From assembly GCA_900541055.1 (NCBI GenBank), contig UQHZ01000028.1:1-19958 (forward strand): a stretch of DNA of 19,958 nucleotides, written 5' to 3'. The translations under genes were made by a program, and so were the position numbers. Positions 1 through 6,851 of this stretch are shown piece after piece (within the stretch, counting starts at the first letter, position 1; every line of letters starts with the position of its first letter). Below the pieces are notes generated by a model. That model was not told the origin of the DNA. It worked only from the letters and a program-made list of their open reading frames with translations, and made no database searches. This DNA comes from an uncultured Collinsella sp. GTDB lineage: Bacteria; Actinomycetota; Coriobacteriia; Coriobacteriales; Coriobacteriaceae.

Positions 1-43
1 TCATGCCTAGTCTCGTGGGCTCGGAGATGTGTATAAGAGACAG
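1..43 (+). other. Nextera sequencing adapter (artefact)
   Basis: Bases 25-43 (AGATGTGTATAAGAGACAG) are the 19-base Tn5 mosaic end used in Nextera libraries. Bases 10-24 (GTCTCGTGGGCTCGG) are the read-2 side of the adapter, and bases 2-9 (CATGCCTA) sit where the i7 index lies. The same 43 bases occur inverted at the other end of the window. This is library sequence left on the contig, not genome. Its translation yields the familiar artefact peptide MYKRQ on the plus strand and LLYTSPSPRD on the minus strand. Confidence 0.98.
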
Positions 44-352
44 CTGCAAAAGGCCGGCGGCATGGAGGCCGAGCAGGCTGCCCGTACCGTCGGTATGTGC
101 CAGGAGTGCAAGCGCGAGCTCGACGCCCTGCGCGCCGCCTCGGCCGTAAAGACCGGCAACGCTGCCGGCATGGTTGCCAACGAGACGCTTGCGTCCGGTG
201 AGCCCCAGGGCCCCGGCTTGGAGTATCTGGGCGGCCACGGCGTGAACCCGGAGTATATCGACCGCGAGCTCAACCCCGATGCGCCCGAGATTCCCGCCGG
301 TCCGGCGCCGGTCGAGGGCATCATCATGGATTTTGAAACGAAGGAGGAGTAA
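44..352 (+). CDS. hycF: C-terminal part of a formate hydrogenlyase subunit, probably HycF-like ferredoxin (5' truncated)
   Basis: Only the last 102 residues remain; the 5' end was lost at the adapter junction, so the apparent ATG at 29 lies inside adapter and is not a real start. The fragment has one CxxC pair (MCQECKREL) and an acidic, Pro/Gly-rich tail without further cysteines. The ferredoxin cluster motifs of HycF would lie upstream of what is left. The identity rests mainly on position: it ends 2 nt before a hycG homologue, and the following order G-H-I copies the E. coli hyc operon, where hycF precedes hycG. The family name is therefore inference; a different hydrogenase-associated protein is possible. 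Its end carries the AAGGAGG (341-347) that serves hycG. Confidence 0.55.
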   Translation: MQKAGGMEAEQAARTVGMCQECKRELDALRAASAVKTGNAAGMVANETLASGEPQGPGLEYLGGHGVNPEYIDRELNPDAPEIPAGPAPVEGIIMDFETKEE

Positions 353-354
353 CC

Positions 355-1137
355 ATGGCCGAACCCACGCTTTTGCCCGAGCGGCTCCAGTACCGCCCGA
401 CCAAGATCGAGCTCGACGAGAGCATCGAGAAGGCCAAGGCGACCCTTCTTAAGAAGATCAAGCGCTCGGTGTACGTCTACCGTGTTGACTGCGGCGGCTG
501 CAACGGCTGCGAGATCGAGATCTTCGGTTCCATCACGCCCGTCTTCGACGTCGAGCGCTTTGGCATCAAGGTCGTGCCCTCGCCCCGTCACGCCGATGTG
601 CTGCTGTACACCGGCGCCGTAACGCGTGCCATGCGCATGCCGGCCCTGCGCGCCTTTGAGGCCGCACCCGATCCCAAGATCGTGGTGTCCTATGGCGCGT
701 GCGGCTGCACCGGCGGCATCTTCTACGACAACTACTGCGTCTGGGGTGGCACGGACAAGATCTTGCCGGTCGATGTCTATATCCCCGGCTGCCCGCCCAG
801 CCCCGCGCAGACCATCTACGGCTTTGCCATGGCACTTGGCCTGCTGGACCAAAAGCTCCATGCCGAGACCACGGTGGAGGCCGCCGGCGAGCAGGCCGAT
901 ATCCTGCACCCCGGCGTGCCGTACAAGCTGCGCGTTGCCATCGAGCGCGAGGCTCGCGCCATGAGCGGCTACCGTTACGGCCGCGACTTGGCCAACGAGT
1001 TTATGGATACGCTCGAGGGCGCGCCCAAGGGCGATATCCGCGGTGCCATGGCGCTGCTCATCGACAAGCAGGATGATCCTCGCCGCGTTGAGGTGTACTC
1101 GGCGTTACAGGATCTGGTACTGGCCGGAGGTCGCTAG
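355..1137 (+). CDS. hycG: Formate hydrogenlyase small subunit HycG/HyfI-like (NuoB-type [NiFe] hydrogenase subunit)
   Basis: The 260-residue protein belongs to the NuoB/HycG family, the small subunit that carries the proximal 4Fe-4S cluster beside the NiFe subunit HycE in the membrane-bound, cytoplasm-facing formate hydrogenlyase. The sequence shows DCGGCNGCEIE (Cys46, 49, 52), GACGCTGG (Cys116, 118) and PGCPPSP (Cys146). Cys49, Cys52, one of the 116/118 pair and Cys146 match the expected cluster ligands. About 90 residues follow the last motif, so it may carry a C-terminal extension relative to E. coli HycG. The ATG is preceded by AAGGAGG with a 7-nt spacer and lies 2 nt after the upstream gene; hycH follows without a gap, so this is one operon. 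Hyf or other group 4 hydrogenase versions are the main alternatives, but the hycH-hycI neighbours favour the Hyc type. Confidence 0.9.
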   Translation: MAEPTLLPERLQYRPTKIELDESIEKAKATLLKKIKRSVYVYRVDCGGCNGCEIEIFGSITPVFDVERFGIKVVPSPRHADVLLYTGAVTRAMRMPALRAFEAAPDPKIVVSYGACGCTGGIFYDNYCVWGGTDKILPVDVYIPGCPPSPAQTIYGFAMALGLLDQKLHAETTVEAAGEQADILHPGVPYKLRVAIEREARAMSGYRYGRDLANEFMDTLEGAPKGDIRGAMALLIDKQDDPRRVEVYSALQDLVLAGGR

Positions 1138-1719
1138 ATGGAGCTCACGGACCGCTCTGGTTACTTTGCGGGCCCCGGCATGCTCGGCGGCTCTTTTGGC
1201 GATGCCTCGCGCGCAAGCGACGAGGCCGCCGAGGGCGTCGCCGACCCCTGCCTGGGCCATACGCCCGACCAGGTGGTCTTCTATGAGCTCACGCGTAAGT
1301 TTGTGGAGACCGAGGAAGACGTTCCCCAGGAGGCCTGCGACGTGCTGTACTACACGCTCGCCGTGGGCCACCACACCGGCGTGCTCGACTGCTTTGAGCC
1401 GCGCCTGTCGGTGCCGGTGAACGTGTTCTATACGCTTATCGACGCGCTGCCGGAGGGGGAGGCCAAGACCAAGTTCGAGGCCATCCGCTCCTTTGGCGAG
1501 TGCCAGCTCGACAAGGCGGCGGTGCCGTCGCTGCTCGAGGCCTGTGACACGCTGCTCGACGATCGCGGTTTTCGCGGTTCGGCCAAGGCCGGCATCTCGG
1601 TGTTCGATGACGACTTTGGCCTGCATGCCCAGCAGGTTGCGTTCTTAATGAAGTTTCGCGATCTGGTTGAGCGCGTGCGCGATGTGTCGGGCGTGTATCT
1701 GACGGGGAGGTTGCAGTAA
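1138..1719 (+). CDS. hycH: Formate hydrogenlyase assembly/maturation protein HycH
   Basis: Residues from about 45 on (VVFYELTRKF, then LYYTLAVGHHTGVLDC near 70-85) closely resemble E. coli HycH, a soluble protein needed for formate hydrogenlyase maturation whose biochemical role is unresolved. Here it has 193 residues against roughly 136 in E. coli. The difference is mostly an N-terminal extension of about 44 residues rich in Gly, Ala and Asp, which looks disordered. The start ATG directly abuts the hycG stop and has GGAGG at 1126-1130 with a 7-nt spacer, so the extension appears to be translated. The stop overlaps the hycI ATG by one base (TAATG). Its place between hycG and hycI is the same as in E. 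coli. Confidence 0.88.
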   Translation: MELTDRSGYFAGPGMLGGSFGDASRASDEAAEGVADPCLGHTPDQVVFYELTRKFVETEEDVPQEACDVLYYTLAVGHHTGVLDCFEPRLSVPVNVFYTLIDALPEGEAKTKFEAIRSFGECQLDKAAVPSLLEACDTLLDDRGFRGSAKAGISVFDDDFGLHAQQVAFLMKFRDLVERVRDVSGVYLTGRLQ

Positions 1720-2222
1720 TGGGTCGCGTTGTGGATGGCCGTGTGAACGACGCCCCGTTTGCGGGCATTGTGCTCACGGCGGGAAGCGTGCTGCGCGCCG
1801 ACGATGCCGCTGGCCCCGTGCTCTCCAAAAAGATGGAGGACACGCCCATCGCCGGTTGGTACACCATCGACGGTGGTCAGACGCCCGAGGACGACATCAT
1901 CGAGGTCAAGCGCGAGCGTCCGCCGCGCCTAGTGTTGGTCGATGCCGCCGACATGGCGCTGCCCGTCGGTGCCATCCGCCTGCTCGATAAGACCGACGTC
2001 GCGCGCAAGTCGATGTTCACCACGCATTCGCTTCCCTTGTCGATTCTGATCGAAGAGATTGAGCAATCGTGCGAAGATATCGTCTTCATAGGGATTCAGC
2101 CGGGCGACACGGAGTTCTACAACCCCATGTCCCCGGAAGTCTTTGACGCCGTCGACGCCGTGTACGACGCCGTGGCCGCCAACGACTTTTCCCACTTTGT
2201 CCGCTTGGGACAAGAGCAATAG
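1719..2222 (+). CDS. hycI: Hydrogenase 3 maturation endopeptidase HycI
   Basis: This 167-residue protein is a hydrogenase maturation protease of the HycI type, which removes the C-terminal peptide of the NiFe large subunit HycE once nickel is inserted. Recognisable blocks are RADDAAGPVL (27-35), IDGGQTPEDDI (50-60), LVDAADM (73-79), TTHSLPL (101-107) and FIGIQPGDTEFYNPM (123-137). The three nickel-sensing ligands known from E. coli (Asp16, Asp62, His90) correspond to Asp29, Asp75 and His103. The usual N-terminal GN...GDD motif reads GSVLRADD, so the Asn and the Gly before DD differ. There is an N-terminal extension of about 13 residues. GGGGAGG at 1704-1710 provides the ribosome binding site. 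Its presence implies that the hycE gene outside the window encodes a processed precursor. Confidence 0.92.
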   Translation: MGRVVDGRVNDAPFAGIVLTAGSVLRADDAAGPVLSKKMEDTPIAGWYTIDGGQTPEDDIIEVKRERPPRLVLVDAADMALPVGAIRLLDKTDVARKSMFTTHSLPLSILIEEIEQSCEDIVFIGIQPGDTEFYNPMSPEVFDAVDAVYDAVAANDFSHFVRLGQEQ

Positions 2223-2261
2223 GTGCGCTTGTCCCTGCTGATTAGGAAAGAAGTGATTGAC

Positions 2262-3101
2262 ATGGCAGATTCCAAGGCAGAATATCCCGCTCCCGATTGC
2301 CTGGCGCCCGCCGCGATCGAGGCCAAGACCGAGGCCGCCGGCGTGACCAAGGCCAACCTGCCGGTCGCAAAGGCCTTTCTGTTGGCAATGTTCGCCGGTG
2401 CGTTTATTGCCTTCGGTGGCCTGTTCTTTACCGTGTTCTTGAGCGACAGCACGCTGGGCTGGGGTGCCCAGCGCGTCGTGGGCGGTCTGTGCTTTTGCCT
2501 GGGCCTGGTGCTGGTACTGGTGTGCGGCGCCGAGCTGTTTACCGGTAATTCGCTTATGGTCTGCGCGCTCAAGAGCAAAAAGATCACCCTGGCTCAGATG
2601 CTCAAGGCATGGGTCGTCGTGTGGGTCGGCAATTTTGTCGGTGCCCTGTTCATCGTCTTTTTGGTGTATATGGCCGGCATTTACAAGCTCAACGGCGAGG
2701 CGGTCGCCAATTCCATGGTGAGCGTCGCCGCCGGCAAGGTGACGATCGACTGGGTGACGATCTTCTTCCGTGGCATCCTGTGCAACATCTTTGTGTGCCT
2801 GGCCGTGTGGATCGGTACCGCCGGCAAGACCGTGGTCGATAAGGTTGTGGGCATTCTGCTGCCCATCGCCGCTTTTGTGGCCTGCGGTTTTGAGCACTGC
2901 GTCGCCAACATGTACTTTTTGCCCATGGGTGCCGTGATGCACGCGTTCGGCTATGGTGCCGACGTCGCCGGCGCCGATGCACTCAACGCTGCGGGCATTG
3001 CGTTTAACTTGTCCGCCGCCACGCTGGGCAACATCGTGGGCGGCGCGGTTCTGATCGCGCTCGGCTACTGGTTTATCTACGCTAAGAAGTCCGAGGCGTA
3101 A
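2262..3101 (+). CDS. focA: Formate/nitrite transporter family channel, FocA-like
   Basis: The 279-residue integral membrane protein belongs to the FNT family of pentameric formate channels. Blocks in order: AGAFIAFGG (45-53), GAELFTGN (89-96), KAWVVVWVGNFVG (115-127), RGILCNIFVCLAVW (170-183), FEHCVANMY (210-218) with the conserved pore His212, and TLGNIVGG (254-261). There are about six hydrophobic helices, two of them broken, and no signal peptide. I chose ATG 2262 because AGGAAAG lies at 2244-2250 with an 11-nt spacer and the protein then starts MADSKAEYP; a GTG at 2223 would add 13 residues directly after the hycI stop and is less likely. It follows hycI by 39 nt, so it is probably co-transcribed and moves formate for the hydrogenlyase. 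A nitrite or hydrosulfide channel is the alternative within the family. Confidence 0.88.
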   Translation: MADSKAEYPAPDCLAPAAIEAKTEAAGVTKANLPVAKAFLLAMFAGAFIAFGGLFFTVFLSDSTLGWGAQRVVGGLCFCLGLVLVLVCGAELFTGNSLMVCALKSKKITLAQMLKAWVVVWVGNFVGALFIVFLVYMAGIYKLNGEAVANSMVSVAAGKVTIDWVTIFFRGILCNIFVCLAVWIGTAGKTVVDKVVGILLPIAAFVACGFEHCVANMYFLPMGAVMHAFGYGADVAGADALNAAGIAFNLSAATLGNIVGGAVLIALGYWFIYAKKSEA

Positions 3102-3123
3102 GGTACCGTCTGTTTGACGTTGG

Positions 3124-3160
3124 GCCTCCCGCGGGGCGTTGCCGTGCGGGAGGCTATTTG
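3124..3160 (+). terminator. Hairpin after focA, possible terminator
   Basis: GCCTCCCGC (3124-3132) pairs perfectly with GCGGGAGGC (3146-3154) around a 13-nt loop, 22 nt after the focA stop. The tail TATTTG is only weakly U-rich, so read-through into the molybdoenzyme gene is plausible. Confidence 0.5.
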
Positions 3161-3223
3161 GGTCTGGGGCTCGTTGTCGGGCTGTTGGCCTGTTGTGTTT
3201 GGCTGATGAAAGGGGTAATCGAG

Positions 3224-5341
3224 ATGGCATCTGCTGTGAAGCGTGACGGTCGCGCCGTGGTGACCACATGCGGGGGATGCTATGCCGATTGCGCCTTTGC
3301 GGCACGCGTTGAGGACGGTCGTGTGGTGGCTGAGTTGCCGGTTGTGGGGCATCCGTGCGCGGCGCGTGCCCTGTGCGCCCGCGGGCGCCATCGCCTGGCA
3401 ATGCCGTTTGACGAGCGCGACCGCATTGTGCACCCCATGCGACGCCGCCGGGATGGCTCGGGGTTCGATGCGATTACCTGGGACGAGGCGTTTGCTCAGA
3501 TTGCCGAGCGCCTTTTGGGGATTGTTGACGGGCATGGTCCGCGCGCGCTGGGCATGACGCTCGGCGTTCCCTCGTTCGACCGCTACTGGGCGTATCGCTT
3601 TATGCATGCGTTGGGCTCGCCCAACGTGTACGGTGCCGATGGCGCCTGCGAGGTAAGCCGACTTACCGGTTGGGAGCACAGCCTGGGCTATAGCCCCGCC
3701 TCCGACCTGGCACATACCGACTGCATCATGTACCTGGGGCGTTCCATCGTCGATTCATCGACGATGGGGGCCGTCGATGCGCTCAACGATGCGCGCCGGC
3801 GCGGGGCGAAGATTATCGTGGTCGACCCCCGGCGCAGCGGCTCCGCCGCGCTTGCCGACCGCTGGCTGCGCGTGCGCCCGGGCTGCGATTTGGCACTACT
3901 GCTGGGCATCGCCCACGTGCTGATTGCCGAGGACTTGTACGACCACGAGTTCGTTGCCCGCTATACCACGGGTTTTGACGAGCTGGCGCAGGCGGCCCGT
4001 CCTTGGACGCCCGAGTGGGCCGAGTCGATGTGCGACGTGCCGGCCGCAGAGATTGTCGCCACGGCGCGCGATCTCGCTGCCGCCGCGCCTGCCGCTGTGG
4101 TGGATGCGGGCTTTCATGGTGGCATCGGTATCGCGTATGCCAATAGCACCCAGACCGCGCGCGCTATCTGCTTGGTCGATGTGCTGCTGGGCTGCATCGG
4201 GCATGCGGGCGGCGCGCTCAATCCGCCCACGCCGCTTGTGTTGGGCGACCTCGATCCCACGCGCTTTGCGACGCCGCCGGTGCCGCGTGGGCCCAAGCTG
4301 GGGTCCGAGCGCTATCCGCTCGTCGATCCCGAGCGCGGCCTGTGCACGACCATCGGTCAGTCGATTCTTGCCGGCGATTTGCGTGGGCTCATCGTCTATG
4401 CCAGTAACCCTGGTGCGGGCTATGGCAATGCACAGGCTTGGTTGAGTATTTTGCAGCGGCTCGACTTGCTTGTGACGATTGATATTCGCTGGTCCGAGAC
4501 GGCACGTGCTTCTGACTTCGTGCTGCCCGACGTGACGTATCTGGAGGCCGACCGCGGCGTGGGAACGGTGGCGGGCGTCAACGATGCGCGCGTGTTCTAC
4601 CGCAACGCCGTGCTGCCCGTGCAGCATGACGACACACGTCCCGGTCGGGAGATTTTTGCCGGTCTGGCGCAGGCGTGTGGCGCGGGCGAGTACTTCCAGT
4701 TTACGTCCGACGATCTAGCGGCTGCCCAGGTGGCGTCGTTTGGGATCAATCTGGACGAGCTCAAGGAGCGCGGCTGGGCCGACACGGGTGTTGCGTTGCC
4801 GTCGCGTACAGGCGAGCCGGTGATTCCCTTGGATGGCGGCAAAATTGCGCTGGCAAGCGACGTGTGGGAACGAGCCGGTCTGGGACGCGTGCCAGGCTGG
4901 ATTGCGCCGATGGTGGAGCCCGGCCCGGGGATGTTTCGCCTCATTAGCGGCAACCGTCCCTTTGAGTCGCATACTTCGCGCAGGCTCGCGGCCCAAGGTG
5001 CCGCTGAGGCTGGATCGGACCTGGATGCCGTGCAGATGAATGCCGATGCCGCTGCGCACATGGGCATCGCCGATGGCGAGGTCGTCGAACTTGTGAGCGA
5101 TTTGGGCCGCGACCGCGTGCGCGTGGAGACGACGCCGTATCTGCATCCGGCGTGCATCTTCACCTCGGCCGCCCCCGGCGGGCGTTCGTTTGGCGCCGAT
5201 GCCGGTGGCGCTCAAGCCTTGGGCGTGGGCCCACTCGACCATACGCCGCTGCGCTGGGACCCGTTGACGGGTGCCGCGCTCACCCAGGAAAACGCCGTTC
5301 GCGTGGAAAAGATCGCGGCGCGCGAGGATAATAACGAGTAA
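3224..5341 (+). CDS. Molybdopterin (bis-MGD) oxidoreductase, DMSO reductase superfamily, orphan catalytic subunit
   Basis: A 705-residue catalytic subunit with an N-terminal 4Fe-4S motif (TCGGCYADC, Cys16/19/23, then CARG, Cys51), a molybdopterin core, and a C-terminal dinucleotide-binding domain starting near FRLISGNRPFESH. The probable molybdenum ligand is Cys142 in GADGACEVSR, encoded by TGC, so it is not selenocysteine. Formate dehydrogenases normally have Cys/Sec followed by His; here Glu follows, which argues against that activity. No twin-arginine signal is visible, so it should act in the cytoplasm, and no iron-sulfur electron-transfer or membrane-anchor gene is adjacent. ATG 3224 was chosen for its GAAAGGGG at 3208-3215 (8-nt spacer); an upstream in-frame start at 3158 would overlap the focA terminator. 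selA follows after 52 nt. The general family is certain; the substrate (sulfur compound, other oxyanion or organic) is unknown. Confidence 0.88.
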   Translation: MASAVKRDGRAVVTTCGGCYADCAFAARVEDGRVVAELPVVGHPCAARALCARGRHRLAMPFDERDRIVHPMRRRRDGSGFDAITWDEAFAQIAERLLGIVDGHGPRALGMTLGVPSFDRYWAYRFMHALGSPNVYGADGACEVSRLTGWEHSLGYSPASDLAHTDCIMYLGRSIVDSSTMGAVDALNDARRRGAKIIVVDPRRSGSAALADRWLRVRPGCDLALLLGIAHVLIAEDLYDHEFVARYTTGFDELAQAARPWTPEWAESMCDVPAAEIVATARDLAAAAPAAVVDAGFHGGIGIAYANSTQTARAICLVDVLLGCIGHAGGALNPPTPLVLGDLDPTRFATPPVPRGPKLGSERYPLVDPERGLCTTIGQSILAGDLRGLIVYASNPGAGYGNAQAWLSILQRLDLLVTIDIRWSETARASDFVLPDVTYLEADRGVGTVAGVNDARVFYRNAVLPVQHDDTRPGREIFAGLAQACGAGEYFQFTSDDLAAAQVASFGINLDELKERGWADTGVALPSRTGEPVIPLDGGKIALASDVWERAGLGRVPGWIAPMVEPGPGMFRLISGNRPFESHTSRRLAAQGAAEAGSDLDAVQMNADAAAHMGIADGEVVELVSDLGRDRVRVETTPYLHPACIFTSAAPGGRSFGADAGGAQALGVGPLDHTPLRWDPLTGAALTQENAVRVEKIAAREDNNE

Positions 5342-5393
5342 TTGACTCAGCTGATGCATTCGACTGATCCACGTTTCTTTTGAAAGGCCGTAC

Positions 5394-6851
5394 ATGAGCG
5401 ATAGCCAGAACATGTCCGATGAGGTACGCGCCCGCCTGCGCGCCATTCCTTCCGTCAACGAGCTGCTTGCCGAGTGGCCGGTAGTGAAGGCGGCGGGGGA
5501 GACCTGCGACGCGGTGGTGCATGCCGCCGTGACGGCCGAGCTCGACGAGGAGCGCGCAGCCATTCGCGCCGGTGCTGCCCCGCGCTCTAAGCGCGACCTT
5601 GCCTCGGCCATCGAGTGGCGTGCGCACCGCTCCGCGTTGCCGAGCCTGCGCCCTGCCGTCAACGCCACGGGTGTGATTATCCATACCAACCTGGGTCGAG
5701 CCCCGCTCGCGGAGTCGGCCGCCAAGGCGGTGGCCGAGGTCGCGCGCGGCTACAGCACGCTTGAGTACAGCGTGGACACCTGCTCTCGCGGGTCGCGCAA
5801 GGAACATGCCGCGCAGCTGATCCGCTCACTCACCGGTGCCGAGGACGCGCTCGTGGTCAACAACAATGCCGCCGCGGTGCTGCTGGTGCTTGCCACCCAT
5901 GCCGCGGGTAAAGAGGTCATCGTCAGCCGCGGCGAGCTTGTCGAGATTGGCGGCAGCTTCCGCATCCCCGATGTCATGGCGGCTTCGGGCGCCAAACTCG
6001 TCGAGGTCGGCGCCACCAACCGCACACACCTGGCAGATTATGAGCAAGCCATTACGCCCGATACGGCCATGATCCTCAAGGTCCATCCTTCCAACTATCG
6101 CATCGAGGGCTTTCACGAGGAAGTGGGCTCTCGGGAGCTTGCCGCTCTGGCCCACAAGCATGGTCTGCTGTTCTACGAGGACCAGGGTTCGGGCGCGCTT
6201 TTGCCCGATGACATTCTGGTGCGCGGCGGTGAGGAGCCCACGCCGGCTTCGGTCGCGGCAGGGCTCGATCTGGTGTCGTGCTCGGGCGATAAGCTGCTCG
6301 GTGCCGCGCAGGCAGGCATTATCATGGGCCGTCGCGATCTGGTCCAGGCTTGCGGGTCGCATCCGCTTATGCGTGCCCTGCGCCCGGGCAAGCTCGCGCT
6401 GGCGGCGCTCGAGGCCACACTGCGCATTTACATGGACGGGGCGGATGTTGCCCATCGCGAGGTGCCGGTTCTCAACATGCTCACGCTTCCGCAGGCTCAT
6501 CTGGAGCGTCGCGCACGCAAGCTGCGCGAGCTGATGGTGGCGGGCCTCGATAAGGCTGGCTGCCCGTGTGCCGTGCAGGTGGAAATCGTCGAGGAGTCGT
6601 CGACTCCCGGCGGCGGCTCGCTTCCTACCGTCGAGTTGCCCACCATGTGCGTTGCCGTGCGTCTTGTCGATGAGCGTCTTTCCGTTGACGCACTCAAGCG
6701 CTCGCTCGTCCAAGATTTCGACACTCCGGTCGTCACACGAACCTCGCACGATCGCATTTTGTTTGACGTCCGTACGCTCGTGGGCGACCGCGATATCGAG
6801 ACGGCGGCATCGACGCTCGTCGCGTGCGTTGAGAAGGCGATTGCTCGATGA
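5394..6851 (+). CDS. selA: L-seryl-tRNA(Sec) selenium transferase SelA
   Basis: SelA converts Ser-tRNA(Sec) to Sec-tRNA(Sec) with selenophosphate, using pyridoxal phosphate. The 485-residue protein matches the family along its length: an N-terminal tRNA-binding region (IPSVNELLAEW near 18-28), NATGVIIHTNLGRAPL (90-105), YSTLEYSVDTCSRGSR (120-135), VNNNAAAVLL (155-164), and SCSGDKLLGAAQAGII (295-310) in which Lys300 should hold the cofactor. GAAAGG at 5382-5387 lies 6 nt before the ATG. The stop overlaps selB (ATGA), so the two are translationally coupled. No good promoter is visible in the 52-nt gap upstream: TTGACT at 5342 lacks a matching -10. Transcription may therefore come from the molybdoenzyme gene. 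Its substrate tRNA gene lies about 2.1 kb downstream. Confidence 0.96.
   Translation: MSDSQNMSDEVRARLRAIPSVNELLAEWPVVKAAGETCDAVVHAAVTAELDEERAAIRAGAAPRSKRDLASAIEWRAHRSALPSLRPAVNATGVIIHTNLGRAPLAESAAKAVAEVARGYSTLEYSVDTCSRGSRKEHAAQLIRSLTGAEDALVVNNNAAAVLLVLATHAAGKEVIVSRGELVEIGGSFRIPDVMAASGAKLVEVGATNRTHLADYEQAITPDTAMILKVHPSNYRIEGFHEEVGSRELAALAHKHGLLFYEDQGSGALLPDDILVRGGEEPTPASVAAGLDLVSCSGDKLLGAAQAGIIMGRRDLVQACGSHPLMRALRPGKLALAALEATLRIYMDGADVAHREVPVLNMLTLPQAHLERRARKLRELMVAGLDKAGCPCAVQVEIVEESSTPGGGSLPTVELPTMCVAVRLVDERLSVDALKRSLVQDFDTPVVTRTSHDRILFDVRTLVGDRDIETAASTLVACVEKAIAR

Noticed and set aside
29..352. Complete 107-residue protein beginning MYKRQ
   Set aside because: Its first five codons lie inside the Nextera mosaic end; only 44-352 is genomic, so the gene is a 5'-truncated fragment.
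1929..3401. 490-residue minus-strand open frame over hycI and focA
   Set aside because: Its translation is low-complexity His/Gln/Arg-rich and it overlaps three well-supported plus-strand genes and a terminator.
3635..3660. Selenocysteine codon in the molybdoenzyme active site
   Set aside because: The ligand codon in GADGACEVSR is TGC, and no in-frame TGA occurs in the gene.
5342..5370. Sigma-70 promoter before selA based on TTGACT
   Set aside because: At 16-18 nt spacing the -10 position reads CTGATC, TGATCC or GATCCA, too poor to support a promoter.
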